From positions 1,694,001 to 1,758,000 of the forward strand of contig NZ_CP027229.1 in the NCBI RefSeq assembly GCF_002999135.1: a stretch of 64,000 bases of DNA, written 5' to 3'. The translations under genes and the position numbers were made by a program. The notes under the pieces were generated by a model. That model was not told the origin of the DNA. It was given only the letters and a program-made list of their open reading frames with translations, and did no database searches. This document shows, piece by piece, positions 9,993 through 18,169 of this stretch. Position 1 is the stretch's first letter; the number at the start of each line of letters is the position of its first letter. Source of the stretch: Capnocytophaga sp. oral taxon 878 (lineage in GTDB: Bacteria > Bacteroidota > Bacteroidia > Flavobacteriales > Flavobacteriaceae).

Positions 9993-10742
9993 TTAAAATT
10001 CTTGTTTCGTAGGCCGTAGGGTAATCTCATTAATCGCTACATCTTCAGGTTGTTCTATCGCATAAGCAATAGCTCTTGCTACCGATTCCGCCGATATTTC
10101 ATACTCCTTGTAAAAAGCTTGGATACCAGCACTCGATTCTGGGTCTGAACTCCCGTATTTCAACTCACTCTCCACCGCACCAGGGCAAAGCGTCGTTACT
10201 CTAATATTATGCTTAGCCTCTTCTATACGCAGCCCCTCACTTATCGCTCTCACAGCAAACTTTGTAGCACTATACACCGTACCCCTACCCGATGCTACCC
10301 GCAAGCCCGCTACCGACGATAGGTTAATAATATGCCCCCCTCCTTGTTCCTTCATCACCGGCAGTACCGATGCTATTCCATATAACACCCCCTTAATGTT
10401 GATGTCTATCATCCTATCCCACTCCTCTACTTTCAGCCTCTCCAAAGGCGCTTGTGCCATTAATCCAGCATTGTTCACCAGCACATCTATCCGCCCATAA
10501 GCCTTCAGCGTTTCCTGTGCCAAGCGCTCCAAATCCTCCCGCTTAGTCACATCACACTCCACAGCAAGGGCTCTGCCCCCTTCTCTTGTAATGCGGTCTA
10601 CCAATGTATCTAATCTATCCTTACGGCGCGCCGCCGCTATAATAATAGCACCATATTTAGCCAAATGTAACGCAGCAGTCTCTCCAAGCCCGCTACTAGC
10701 GCCTGTGATAATCACAACCTTATTTTCTATATTCTTTTTCAT
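9993..10742 (-). CDS. Short-chain dehydrogenase/reductase (SDR)
   Basis: Classical SDR of 249 residues. The Rossmann motif TGASSGLGE (13-21), NNAG (90-93), catalytic Ser near 142-143, and YSATK (Tyr157/Lys161) are all present, with a CPGAVESE segment after the active site. NAD(P)-dependent oxidoreductase; substrate not predictable. I start at the ATG at 10742 (MKKNIENKVV) rather than 63 bases further out, because the extension has no SDR character and this start matches the family. It is 11 bases upstream of the RND gene, so the two are probably co-transcribed. Dispersed repeat copy B lies upstream. Confidence 0.88.
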   Translation of the reverse strand: MKKNIENKVVIITGASSGLGETAALHLAKYGAIIIAAARRKDRLDTLVDRITREGGRALAVECDVTKREDLERLAQETLKAYGRIDVLVNNAGLMAQAPLERLKVEEWDRMIDINIKGVLYGIASVLPVMKEQGGGHIINLSSVAGLRVASGRGTVYSATKFAVRAISEGLRIEEAKHNIRVTTLCPGAVESELKYGSSDPESSAGIQAFYKEYEISAESVARAIAYAIEQPEDVAINEITLRPTKQEF

Positions 10743-11251
10743 TATATGTATGTTATAAATTGTTTTTTTTATTGAATTATATCCACCCCTCCCCAAAATA
10801 ATCAAACTATATGTTTAAAATCCCCTAATAATAGCTTATACCAAGCTCCCTCTTAATATCTCTCCTTTTATGTCTTGTTTTTTACGAAAAATTCATCTAT
10901 TTCCCATTTTTATTGCCAATATCTCAAAAATTACCACCCCCCATCATCTTGCCTCTTACCCCTTACCTTTTACCTGATAATCAGCCCTTTCCGCCCTACC
11001 CTCTTACTTCTTACCCCTTGTCTTTTACCTACTTTGAACGAACCTATAACGAACTATAAACGAACTATAAACGAAGGATAGGCAAGAGAAAGCCGTAACC
11101 CTACTGATTATCAGTCGTTTTATTAGCGAACCTTCTCTTTGCGAAAATCACAACAAATCCCCCAAAACATTACATTTTTCTCATTTCCCAAGCACCATTT
11201 ATTAGCCTCTATATATAAGTATCAACGTCTCACCAATCTTATTGCCTTTTA
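10743..11251. other. Gene-free region with repeat copy B
   Basis: About 510 bases between the peptidase-like gene and the SDR gene. Besides the 43-bp repeat it holds pyrimidine-rich tracts (the complement of those near 3.3 kb), two GATAATCAG/GATTATCAG motifs flanking the repeat, and TTTGCGAAAATCACAAC. Its general plan matches the neighbourhoods of repeats A and C. Short ORFs across it are low-complexity and not believable. Confidence 0.6.
11036..11078 (-). repeat. 43-bp dispersed intergenic repeat, copy B
   Basis: Minus-strand copy, ending TTATAGGTTCGTTC instead of TTATTCGTTCGTTC. Upstream of and co-oriented with the SDR-RND pair. Confidence 0.85.
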
Positions 11252-11890
11252 CTATTTCTTAGCTACCCGCTTAGGTTTTTCAAGTGTTTTAATTTCATTA
11301 CCTAAAACCGTAATTACCTGATTGTTAGAAATAGGTCGCAAATCTATTTTTGGTGAATAGTCATTTACTATTTTTTGAGTAACTTCCTTAAAAGGAAAGT
11401 TCAAATAATGAGGCAAAAAATAAAAATCTACCAAATGCAAACCCGAATATTCTGTGAGTTCAGGAGCCTTCCTCATCTCATCCATATCCCCAACAAATTC
11501 AATAGTAGGAGAAACGATAATAGAACCTGCCGAAGTACCTATGTACAACTTTCCGTTATTAATTTGTTCTATAAGTAGCTTGTCAGCTCCTTTCTTTTTC
11601 AATTCCTGCATTAGGTAGAATGTATTCCCTCCAGAAATGAAAATATAATCATTCCGCTCTAATGCTGTCGCTATTTCTTCGGTTGTAGCGGCAGAAATCT
11701 CTAATTCTTCTATGATAAGACCTAATTTTTCAAAGGCTTTTCTATCGTCATCTACATAAAAACGCACTTTTTCTACCAAACTTGCTGTTGGGATAAAAGC
11801 CAATTTTTTCCCTTTTACGGGTTCACCTGCAAAATCTTCAAACAATTTTGTTACTGAACTGAACGATGAGGTTAAAAATAATCTTTTCAT
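11252..11890 (-). CDS. Peptidase E-like (family S51) / type 1 glutamine amidotransferase-like protein
   Basis: A 212-residue cytoplasmic protein with the S51 nucleophile elbow IGTSAGS (Ser120) preceded by the FISGGNTFYLMQ strand-turn typical of dipeptidase E and its paralogues. Peptidase E cleaves Asp-X dipeptides; many Bacteroidota and Firmicutes paralogues of this fold are uncharacterised, so the exact substrate is uncertain. A 120-base gap separates it from the upstream quinone reductase-like gene; the gap includes a short G+C-rich patch with a 9-base tandem (GTCGGACGA twice, 11938-11955). No obvious promoter was found. Confidence 0.75.
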   Translation of the reverse strand: MKRLFLTSSFSSVTKLFEDFAGEPVKGKKLAFIPTASLVEKVRFYVDDDRKAFEKLGLIIEELEISAATTEEIATALERNDYIFISGGNTFYLMQELKKKGADKLLIEQINNGKLYIGTSAGSIIVSPTIEFVGDMDEMRKAPELTEYSGLHLVDFYFLPHYLNFPFKEVTQKIVNDYSPKIDLRPISNNQVITVLGNEIKTLEKPKRVAKK

Positions 11891-12010
11891 TTGTAATAAT
11901 AATTGCTGTTATTGGATAATTCAGACGGGGCTGACCTGTCGGACGAGTCGGACGAGGGAGACACGAGCTGCAAGTCAGTACTAAAGGAGAGCTTTAGAAA
12001 AATATGTTAA

Positions 12011-12550
12011 CTATTGTTTGGCAAATTCCTCTAAAAACTGCTTGTACAGCGGTACACTTCTCTCAATCCATTCGGTTGTACTGTTCAGCTCGATGCCGTA
12101 ATAGGCAAAAAACGGACGATAATCGGCGTGAATGTATTCAAACGTGAGTTCAAAAGGGCGTAACAATTCCTTAAGGGTGTATTTATATTTTTCGTTATGC
12201 GCATATTCACGCTCATCAATACCTGCCGAAATGGCAAGCGTTACCTTTTTGCCACCTACTTTATAACCGCTTTTGCTTCCGTAAGCCCAACCGTAGGTAA
12301 GGACTTCGTCTTGCCATTTCTTTAACAATGGGGGCATACTAAACCAATAGAGCGGAAACTGAAATACAATGTGGTCGTACTGCTCTATCAGTTGTTGTTC
12401 CTTCCTAACGTCGATATGTTCGTCGGGATATGCTTTGTACAACTGATGTATGGTATATTGCTCTGGGTATTTCTCGAGCTCCTCAATCCAACGTTTGTTG
12501 ATGAGAGAATCCTCTATATGAGGGTGTGTTACTATAATGAGTGTTTTCAT
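12011..12550 (-). CDS. NAD(P)H quinone oxidoreductase-like flavoprotein (MdaB/KefF/YwrO type)
   Basis: A 179-residue flavodoxin-fold protein starting MKTLIIVTHPHIEDSLINKR, the FMN/FAD-binding P-loop-like strand of this family. The conserved FQFPLYWFSMPPLLKKWQDE segment (cofactor and dimer contact) and the GWAYG turn are present. Members transfer two electrons from NAD(P)H to quinones and protect against redox stress. It is the last gene of a long same-strand run. Cytoplasmic; substrate inferred only by family. Confidence 0.82.
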   Translation of the reverse strand: MKTLIIVTHPHIEDSLINKRWIEELEKYPEQYTIHQLYKAYPDEHIDVRKEQQLIEQYDHIVFQFPLYWFSMPPLLKKWQDEVLTYGWAYGSKSGYKVGGKKVTLAISAGIDEREYAHNEKYKYTLKELLRPFELTFEYIHADYRPFFAYYGIELNSTTEWIERSVPLYKQFLEEFAKQ

Positions 12551-12619
12551 TTGATACGAGCCGCACGGGCAATTAATAATTTAATTAAATTGTTAATATA
12601 TTTAAATTGCTTAATCAAT

Positions 12620-13357
12620 TTACGAATAATCAAAAGTATATAACACGATACGGCTTACAGGCTCGTACATCATAATAATATTGTCGCCAGCCCCTACCCA
12701 GTCGTAAGCCCCTGTTTCAGCTACGAGATAGAATGGGTTTCCTTGGTAAGAAATATCAAACACTACATCATCATCATCCTTTCCGTCTTCTATTTTCATT
12801 TCAAAAGCCTTTGGATATTCCTCCTCTTCAATGGTGGAACACCAGTTGCCATACTCAAGTTCTCCTCCTAAAATCTCCAAAAATGTTTTTCTATTGAGTT
12901 CGCCCTTATATTCAGGGTAACGCACATTCACCAAAGTACCATATTTAGCTACATTTTCCTTACTCTTTTCATAGTTATCAGCCATTTCTTGTATGGCTTC
13001 CTCTTCTTCAGAATCAAAATCCCAGTTATGAATAGCAGTTCGCTCAAAATATCCTTCCTTCCCTAAGAACTCAAACTTATTATCGTCAGTTAGGCGGAAA
13101 GCCAACCAGTTAGGTGCCGTATATTCGTTGTGATATTTGGTGGTATTATCGCCTATATAACCCTCGTAAGGCTCAAACGGACACAGCATATACACCTTTT
13201 GTCCTGCCCATTCAGGGGTTATTTCGGCTAAATCAATACTCATCAGGGGCAGAAAATGATTTTTGAGCCATTGTTGTTCTTTTACAAAAATGTCTTCTGC
13301 CTTAGGGAACGCCTGCAAATGGTCGTTCAATTCTTGAATTTCTTCTCTTGCTGTCAT
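12620..13357 (-). CDS. Unknown protein, paralogue 1 of a three-gene family
   Basis: A 245-residue protein with no signal peptide; I do not recognise a domain. The first ~110 residues are nearly identical to the product at 13434 (from DHLQAFPKAEDIFVKEQQWL through LTDDNKFEFLGKEGYF). The C-terminus GNPFYLVAETGAYDW ... YEPVSRIVLYTFDYS is also shared by all three paralogues, while the middle (about 115-190) differs and is Glu/Asp-rich. Acidic composition, tandem copies and placement among SUKH- and colicin-immunity-like genes suggest an immunity-type protein, but that is inference. Confidence 0.7.
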   Translation of the reverse strand: MTAREEIQELNDHLQAFPKAEDIFVKEQQWLKNHFLPLMSIDLAEITPEWAGQKVYMLCPFEPYEGYIGDNTTKYHNEYTAPNWLAFRLTDDNKFEFLGKEGYFERTAIHNWDFDSEEEEAIQEMADNYEKSKENVAKYGTLVNVRYPEYKGELNRKTFLEILGGELEYGNWCSTIEEEEYPKAFEMKIEDGKDDDDVVFDISYQGNPFYLVAETGAYDWVGAGDNIIMMYEPVSRIVLYTFDYS

Positions 13358-13387
13358 AAAGATAATTATTTTAAGGTTTCTAAATTT

Positions 13388-13409
13388 GGGGCGAATAGTT
13401 ATTCGCCCC
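13388..13409. other. Perfect hairpin between paralogues
   Basis: GGGGCGAAT (13388-13396) and ATTCGCCCC (13401-13409) form a 9-bp stem with a 4-base loop in the 76-base gap between two paralogous genes. There is no T run, so it may be an mRNA processing or stability element rather than a terminator. Confidence 0.5.
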
Positions 13410-13433
13410 TACACATACTACAAAGCGATGCTA

Positions 13434-14168
13434 CTAATAATCGAAAGTAAATAGCACGATACGGCTTACAGGCTCGTACAACATAATGATATAGCCACCA
13501 GAACCCACCCAGTCGTAAGCCCCTGTTTCAGCTACGAGATAGAATGGGTTTCCTTGGTAAGAAATGTCAAACACTGCCTCTTCATCACCCTTTCCGTATT
13601 GTATTTTCATTTCAAAAGCCTTTGGATATTCCTTCCTTTCAATGCTGGAACTCCAGTTACCGTACTCTATCTCTCCTCCCAATCTTTCTAAATAGTTTTT
13701 CTTATTCAGCTTACCTTTACGTTCGGGATTTTGCAAATTCACCAATGCACCGTATTTATCAAAATTTGCTTTATATTTCTCATAGAATTGCTGCATTTTT
13801 TGAAATTCTTTTTCCATTTCAGAGTTAAAATCCCAGTTATGAATAGCAGTTCTCCAAAAATATCCTTCCTTGCCGAGGAACTCGAACTTATTATCATCAG
13901 TTAAGCGGAAAGCCAACCAGTTGGGCGCGGTATATTCGTTGTGATACTCAGTGGTATTATTGCCGATATAGCCATCGTAAGGCTCAAAAGGACAAATCAT
14001 ATATACCTTTTGCCCTGCCCATTCAGGGGTTATTTCGGCTAAATCGATACTCATCAGGGGCAAAAAATGATTTTTAAGCCATTGTTGCTCTTTTACAAAA
14101 ATATCTTCTGCTTTTGGGAACGCCTGCAAATGGTCGTTCAATTCTTTAATTTCTTCTCTTGTTGTCAT
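13434..14168 (-). CDS. Unknown protein, paralogue 2 of a three-gene family
   Basis: A 244-residue cytoplasmic protein. The N-terminal half matches the product at 12620 almost residue for residue. The central SEMEKEFQKM stretch and the LGGEI segment match paralogue 3 (14199) instead, giving a mosaic pattern. The C-terminal block (SYQGNPFYLVAETGAYDW and EPVSRIVLFTFDY) is common to all. No catalytic motif is seen. It lies 30 bases after paralogue 3 on the same strand, so they are likely co-expressed. Confidence 0.7.
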   Translation of the reverse strand: MTTREEIKELNDHLQAFPKAEDIFVKEQQWLKNHFLPLMSIDLAEITPEWAGQKVYMICPFEPYDGYIGNNTTEYHNEYTAPNWLAFRLTDDNKFEFLGKEGYFWRTAIHNWDFNSEMEKEFQKMQQFYEKYKANFDKYGALVNLQNPERKGKLNKKNYLERLGGEIEYGNWSSSIERKEYPKAFEMKIQYGKGDEEAVFDISYQGNPFYLVAETGAYDWVGSGGYIIMLYEPVSRIVLFTFDY

Positions 14169-14198
14169 TGTGTTTTTATATTAATTAATTTATTTTTC

Positions 14199-14948
14199 TT
14201 ACGAATAATCAAAAGTGAATAGCACGATACGGCTTACAGGTTCATAAAGCATAATGATACCATCTATATACCCCCCACACCAATTATAACTTGCGGTATC
14301 TGCAATAAAGTAAAATGGATTTCCTTGATAAGAAATAGAAACCACTGTATCATCAATATCTTCATTTGTTTGTACTTCCATCTCAAAAGCCTTTGGATAT
14401 ATACCATCTTCTACATCACAAGTCCAATTAGCATATTGTATCTCTCCTCCCAATCTATCTAAAAGATTACCTTTATGTATGTTGCCTTCTTTATCTTTAT
14501 AACTCCTTGAGGGAATATAACCATATTCGGCAAAACCTTCCTTGTTTTGAAGGTACTTTTCTTTCATTTTTTGAAATTCTTTTTCCATTTCAGAATCAAA
14601 ATCCCAATGGTGAATAGCTGTACGTTTAAAATATCCTTCTTCTCCCAAAAATATATAACGATTATCATCTGTAAGCTTAAAAGTAAGCCAATTAATAGAA
14701 GTATAATCATTATGATACTCTAATGTACCTTCGCCTAACAATTCTACAGGAGGAGGTTCTATTGGGCTTATCACTGTAAGACATTGCCCTGCCCATTCCT
14801 TATTTAATACTGCCAAATCAATACTAATAAGCGGAACAAAATGCGCTGTAAGCCAACGTTGTTCTTCTGTGAATAAAGCATCTAAAGAAGGGTAAACTTC
14901 CAAGTGCTTGCCTAAGGTTTGTATATTCTTCTTACTTTTTAACTTCAT
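14199..14948 (-). CDS. Unknown protein, paralogue 3 of a three-gene family
   Basis: A 249-residue protein, the most divergent of the three tandem paralogues (starts MKLKSKKNIQTLGKHLEVYP). It keeps the family landmarks: ISIDLAVLNKEWAGQ, YHNDYTSINWLTFKLTDDN, HHWDFDSEMEKEFQKM and the C-terminal YEPVSRIVLFTFDYS. Its ATG directly abuts the stop of the upstream acetyltransferase gene, implying translational coupling. Function unknown. Confidence 0.7.
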   Translation of the reverse strand: MKLKSKKNIQTLGKHLEVYPSLDALFTEEQRWLTAHFVPLISIDLAVLNKEWAGQCLTVISPIEPPPVELLGEGTLEYHNDYTSINWLTFKLTDDNRYIFLGEEGYFKRTAIHHWDFDSEMEKEFQKMKEKYLQNKEGFAEYGYIPSRSYKDKEGNIHKGNLLDRLGGEIQYANWTCDVEDGIYPKAFEMEVQTNEDIDDTVVSISYQGNPFYFIADTASYNWCGGYIDGIIMLYEPVSRIVLFTFDYS

Positions 14949-15665
14949 CTATTCTTCTGCCAATTCTCTCAACATCTTCAAAGACTTCTGTTGCTTACCC
15001 TGCGAGTCGAAATTCTCAGGGGAGAGCCATTGCTCAAGAGCGCGTTTGTTAGCTTCCCATTCCTTATCTATCATAGCAAACCAAGCGGTGTCTCGCGAAC
15101 GCCCTTTGTAAACCACTGCCTGCCTGAATGTACCCTCATATACAAAGCCCAAGCGCTCTGCAGCACGACGCGAAGGTTCATTAAGGCTGTCACACTTCCA
15201 TTCGTAACGCCTGTATTGAAGGACTTCAAACACATATTTTGCCAACAAAAACTGTGCTTCTGTAGCCATACACGTACGCTGTAAAGCCGGCGAATAGTTC
15301 ACCCACCCCACTTCTATCACTCTGTTTTTAGGGTCTATACGCATTAGGGCAAGCGTACCCACTGCTTTTCGCGTTTGCTTATCTACAATCGTCAGAAAAT
15401 AAGGGTCGGCAGAGGCTTCCTGCTTGGTGAGTAAAGCGTGCAACTCCTCTTTGTTCTTTGCAGGAGCTATAGATAAATAAGTCCAATCGGGCATCACAGC
15501 ATTGGCTTCCAAATAGAAATCACTCAAATCGTCTAAGTGTTTGGCTACCGAAAGAGGTTCCAACAGACAATAATTTCCCTCTAAGAGGGTTATATGAGGG
15601 GTTGCTCCTACTGAAAAATTAGGTAATGCATCCCCTATGGGTTGATTGTATTGGTTTGTGTTCAT
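14949..15665 (-). CDS. GNAT acetyltransferase (RimJ/RimL-like)
   Basis: A 238-residue GNAT-fold protein of the Acetyltransf_3 type: AVGTLALMRIDPKNRVIEVG, then a central strand, then FEVLQYRRYEWKCDSLNEPS and RAAERLGFVYEGTFRQAVVY, the hallmark of RimJ/RimL-like N-acetyltransferases using acetyl-CoA. Substrate unknown; homologues acetylate ribosomal proteins, amines or antibiotics. I start at the ATG at 15665 (MNTNQYNQPIGDALP), eight bases after the preceding stop; a longer frame to 15701 would overlap that gene and lacks family similarity. Confidence 0.85.
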   Translation of the reverse strand: MNTNQYNQPIGDALPNFSVGATPHITLLEGNYCLLEPLSVAKHLDDLSDFYLEANAVMPDWTYLSIAPAKNKEELHALLTKQEASADPYFLTIVDKQTRKAVGTLALMRIDPKNRVIEVGWVNYSPALQRTCMATEAQFLLAKYVFEVLQYRRYEWKCDSLNEPSRRAAERLGFVYEGTFRQAVVYKGRSRDTAWFAMIDKEWEANKRALEQWLSPENFDSQGKQQKSLKMLRELAEE

Positions 15666-15673
15666 TGTTTGTT

Positions 15674-15904
15674 TTAGATAATCGGTTGATACGCCAAGCA
15701 TTTGTCTACTACTTCCTCGACGGTGGGGTCGTAGGAGGAAATATCCATAGTGCGGGCGTTGTAGTTTTCCGGATAGAAGAATAATGAACTGCCCTCGGGG
15801 TGAGGTACATTGCGATCGAAGCGCTCCATTAGCTCCTCTTGGCGATCGTCATCGGTTTCTTCTATGATTTGGTTCCCTAATTGTATGAGTTCTTCTCGGG
15901 TCAT
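15674..15904 (-). CDS. Colicin/pyocin-type bacteriocin immunity protein
   Basis: A 76-residue acidic protein. The segment VPHPEGSSLFFYPEN matches the HP-x-GSDLI-x-YP hallmark of the E-colicin/S-pyocin nuclease immunity family (as in Im9), followed by a YDPTVEEVVDKC helix equivalent to SPEGIV...I. Known members bind and inactivate DNase or RNase bacteriocin domains. No bacteriocin or toxin gene is adjacent, so this is an orphan immunity gene, presumably guarding against neighbours' toxins. It sits 24 bases after the HEAT-repeat gene and eight bases before the GNAT start. The family call rests on one motif and overall length. Confidence 0.75.
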   Translation of the reverse strand: MTREELIQLGNQIIEETDDDRQEELMERFDRNVPHPEGSSLFFYPENYNARTMDISSYDPTVEEVVDKCLAYQPII

Positions 15905-15928
15905 TCGGTAAAAAAATAAGTTTTTATA

Positions 15929-16747
15929 CTATTTAGAGGCAAGGGTTCTCAGTGCCTTTTTTACAATATATTTGGTTTCTTTGGTAGGGCTTTCGCGTTC
16001 CCAACGATCACAAAGAGCTGTTACGAAATCAGGGCGGGTTTTGCTGGCATCATTCAGCCAGTTCCCTACGCTATCTTGCACATACTTTGCCTTGTCGGAC
16101 TTCAATTTATCTAATATAGGCAAATACACCTCTGGTTTTTCTTTCAAGGCTTCTATATGAGCACACCAAACACCCCGCGGGCGCAAGGCTTCTGTACTAA
16201 ACCTGCGGATATTCTCATCTTCACTTTCTGCCCAATGGGAAAGAAAAGCAATGGAAAAGTCTAAATGCTCGCTCATTTCGGGGCGTAATGCCATCCAAAT
16301 AATCTCACGAACGCCAAAATGACTATCGGCTACCAAAGGTTTTAGTTTGTGTAGCTTATCTTCTAAAGGAATTTCGGTATGCAAAGCCACCAAATAACAA
16401 GCATAACAGCGTACAGAATCGGATAAGTGCGTGCTGATTTGCTTAAACAAAGGCTCATAAAGGTCAGTATTTGCATATTTTTCGTATAACAATGCCCCTA
16501 TGAGCTTAATTGTATTCATTGTAGAAGGTTTCTTTTGCTGATTGATCTGGCAAACCAACTCTTCAATGATATTTTTATCAATCCCCAAAGTAGGAAAAAC
16601 AGATTTTACCAGCTGTGAATGGTCTACAGCCAGCCATTCGGTAAGGTTTACCGTTTCTATACGCCCCGCATTTAATAGCGAAAGCACTTCGGAAGGTATA
16701 TCTACTGCCTTTTGAGCTCCTTTTCTGTTTTTGATTTCTTCGGTCAT
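15929..16747 (-). CDS. DNA alkylation repair-like HEAT protein (AlkC/AlkD superfamily)
   Basis: A 272-residue all-helical protein with HEAT-like repeats. The stretch RRFSTEALRPRGVWCAHIEA followed by YVQDSVGNWLNDASKTRPDF is characteristic of the AlkD/AlkC DNA alkylation repair family: helices that wrap DNA and expose alkylated bases for excision. Whether the catalytic residues are conserved cannot be judged reliably by eye. It lies between the zeta-toxin pair and the immunity gene, all same-strand with short gaps. Cytoplasmic. Confidence 0.75.
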   Translation of the reverse strand: MTEEIKNRKGAQKAVDIPSEVLSLLNAGRIETVNLTEWLAVDHSQLVKSVFPTLGIDKNIIEELVCQINQQKKPSTMNTIKLIGALLYEKYANTDLYEPLFKQISTHLSDSVRCYACYLVALHTEIPLEDKLHKLKPLVADSHFGVREIIWMALRPEMSEHLDFSIAFLSHWAESEDENIRRFSTEALRPRGVWCAHIEALKEKPEVYLPILDKLKSDKAKYVQDSVGNWLNDASKTRPDFVTALCDRWERESPTKETKYIVKKALRTLASK

Positions 16748-16786
16748 AAACTTAATTAATGTGTTAATTGATACTTTTGCTAATTC

Positions 16787-16939
16787 TTATGGTGTGATAG
16801 TAACGATTTTTCCCTCGCGGCGCACTACAATCTTTTGATTATTCTTGCGTTTTTGGGCAATCATTCGCTCATAAGCAAGAGATAAACCTTTTAAAAGTTT
16901 CTCTTCTAATATGTCTTTTTTAACTTCTTTCTTTTTCAT
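16787..16939 (-). CDS. 50-residue protein overlapping the zeta-toxin-like gene, candidate antitoxin or partner
   Basis: The ORF begins MKKKEVKKDILEEKLLKGLS and ends RRKGKIVTITP-like (residues 40-50 read REGKIVTITP after VVR). It is very basic (many Lys/Arg) and starts 20 bases inside the 3' end of the zeta-toxin-like gene, on the same strand but in another frame. Such overlap is common for toxin-antitoxin pairs and implies coupled translation. I do not recognise a defined family. The antitoxin role is inferred only from size and position. Confidence 0.6.
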   Translation of the reverse strand: MKKKEVKKDILEEKLLKGLSLAYERMIAQKRKNNQKIVVRREGKIVTITP

Positions 16940-17507
16940 AGCTGTTTTTCATTTGATTATAGAGGTCTGTATTATAAATTATTTCTTTCCCTCCTTTGTA
17001 TTTCTTTGCAATAGGAGTACGTTCTCCCTCTGAATTATCAAATATATAACAAATATCTACCATATCCATATAGATAGCAAAGAGATTAGCAATCCCGTTA
17101 TGATACCTTCTTTCAATGGTTTGAGAGGGAATGCTATGTCCTCCTTCGGAAACGCGCTGAGCGACCCGCTTTTTAGCCATATTGGGCGAGTCCAACCAAA
17201 AGAACAACAGGGTAACCTCATAGCCATTGGCTTGCGCCCATTCTATTTTTTGCTTATAGCTTTTAGTAGCCAAAGTAGTTTCAAAGGCAAAAGTTTCGCC
17301 TTTTTGCAATAGTTCATCCATACGAGCGAGCATTATTCTACCGGCTTGCATAGCTACACTTTCGGGCTGGAAAGGCGATAACCCCTTGGCGATCTCGTCG
17401 GCATTGATAAACTCTTTGCAGTCGAGTACTTCGGGCAAAATGGTAAAGGAAGCGGTGGTTTTTCCCGCGCCATTACAACCTGCTATGATATAAAGTTGTT
17501 TGCTCAT
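16920..17507 (-). CDS. Zeta toxin-like P-loop kinase
   Basis: A 195-residue P-loop protein. Walker A is GCNGAGKTT (10-18), then FINADEIAKGLSPFQPESVA, where the Asp and Arg/Gln positions match the zeta-toxin substrate pocket, and FETTLATKSY, the typical zeta second motif. Zeta toxins phosphorylate UDP-N-acetylglucosamine and block wall synthesis; many chromosomal homologues have unknown targets. A small basic ORF overlaps its 3' end. An 80-base gap upstream contains a 3'-tail fragment of the helical gene at 18655, so this locus has been rearranged. Confidence 0.82.
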   Translation of the reverse strand: MSKQLYIIAGCNGAGKTTASFTILPEVLDCKEFINADEIAKGLSPFQPESVAMQAGRIMLARMDELLQKGETFAFETTLATKSYKQKIEWAQANGYEVTLLFFWLDSPNMAKKRVAQRVSEGGHSIPSQTIERRYHNGIANLFAIYMDMVDICYIFDNSEGERTPIAKKYKGGKEIIYNTDLYNQMKNSYEKERS

Positions 17508-17528
17508 TCTGTTGTGTTTATATATTGG

Positions 17529-17567
17529 CTATATATATTCTTCAAATTTTCCTGACCGCAAAGCTGT
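17529..17567 (-). pseudogene. Gene-tail fragment (third copy of the helical gene's C-terminus)
   Basis: Read on the minus strand this 39-base piece encodes TALRSGKFEEYI and a stop, matching the last residues of the intact gene at 18655. No start or body is present. It sits just downstream of a SUKH-like gene stop, as does the longer fragment at 18043, marking repeated tandem duplication. Confidence 0.75.
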
Positions 17568-17587
17568 TGTGCTACATTTACTCATCT

Positions 17588-18025
17588 TTAATCCACAGGC
17601 TCTTCAGTAAGAAGATTTTGGAAGTCGGAAAAGTTTTCAGCTACTTTCTCACAAAACGTATCGCTATACCAAATCCAAAGCGAACCATCGTGCAGGTTGA
17701 TAAACACAAATCCTTCGTTTACAGCACCTATAGCAAAGGCTGATTGGAGTTCTTCGGGGGTTAAAGTGTCTTCATCACGGGTTTGTAGCACCGAAAAAGC
17801 AACATCATCACAAGCAAAGAAAGCGTAATTGCAGAAAGATTCACTATAAGTGTGCGACAAGAGATCCTCTTTGTTCCATACTTCAATCTCGGTACTGTGT
17901 TCGTATTCTGTATGAGGATACAGCGTGAGCCATTCGGGGAAGGTCTCTCCCTTTTCCATACAGTTTATATACTCTTTTGGGAGCTCTCTCCCTAAGTATG
18001 TTGTAGGTAATACTTCGTTGTTCAT
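17588..18025 (-). CDS. SMI1/KNR4 (SUKH)-like protein, copy 1
   Basis: A 145-residue acidic cytoplasmic protein. The pattern LGRELPKEYINCMEKGETFP near the start, SAFAIGAVNEGFVFINLHDG (about 107-126), then SLWIWY and EKVAENFSDFQNLL is the fold signature of SMI1/KNR4 proteins, which in bacteria often act as immunity proteins against contact-dependent or polymorphic toxins. It is a near duplicate of the product at 18170. No toxin gene is nearby. Immunity role is inferred from the superfamily. Confidence 0.7.
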   Translation of the reverse strand: MNNEVLPTTYLGRELPKEYINCMEKGETFPEWLTLYPHTEYEHSTEIEVWNKEDLLSHTYSESFCNYAFFACDDVAFSVLQTRDEDTLTPEELQSAFAIGAVNEGFVFINLHDGSLWIWYSDTFCEKVAENFSDFQNLLTEEPVD

Positions 18026-18042
18026 AGGTTTGTTATATTTAG

Positions 18043-18120
18043 TTATATATATTCTTCAAATTTTCCTGACCGTAAAGCTTGCGTTTGCTCCGCTACAAGG
18101 TTTTGCATCTGCTCTTGTAG
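18043..18120 (-). pseudogene. Gene-tail fragment of the helical gene at 18655
   Basis: Minus-strand reading gives LQEQMQNLVAEQTQALRSGK then FEEYI and a stop, identical to the C-terminus of the intact gene. The duplication continues into the start of the adjacent SUKH gene: 18024-18121 matches 18636-18733 with few changes. It has no start codon and no upstream body. Confidence 0.85.
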
Positions 18121-18169
18121 GTTTGAACCCCTTTTCTGTTCTTGATAATTTCTATATCCATACAATAAA

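Noticed and set aside
10875..11081. Plus-strand ORF of 68 codons around repeat B
   Set aside because: It is a translation of repeat and pyrimidine-rich sequence; the same composition occurs at the other repeats without an ORF.
15666..15701. Longer start for the GNAT gene at 15701
   Set aside because: It would overlap the immunity gene's 3' end and adds residues unlike the family; ATG at 15665 follows the stop by eight bases.
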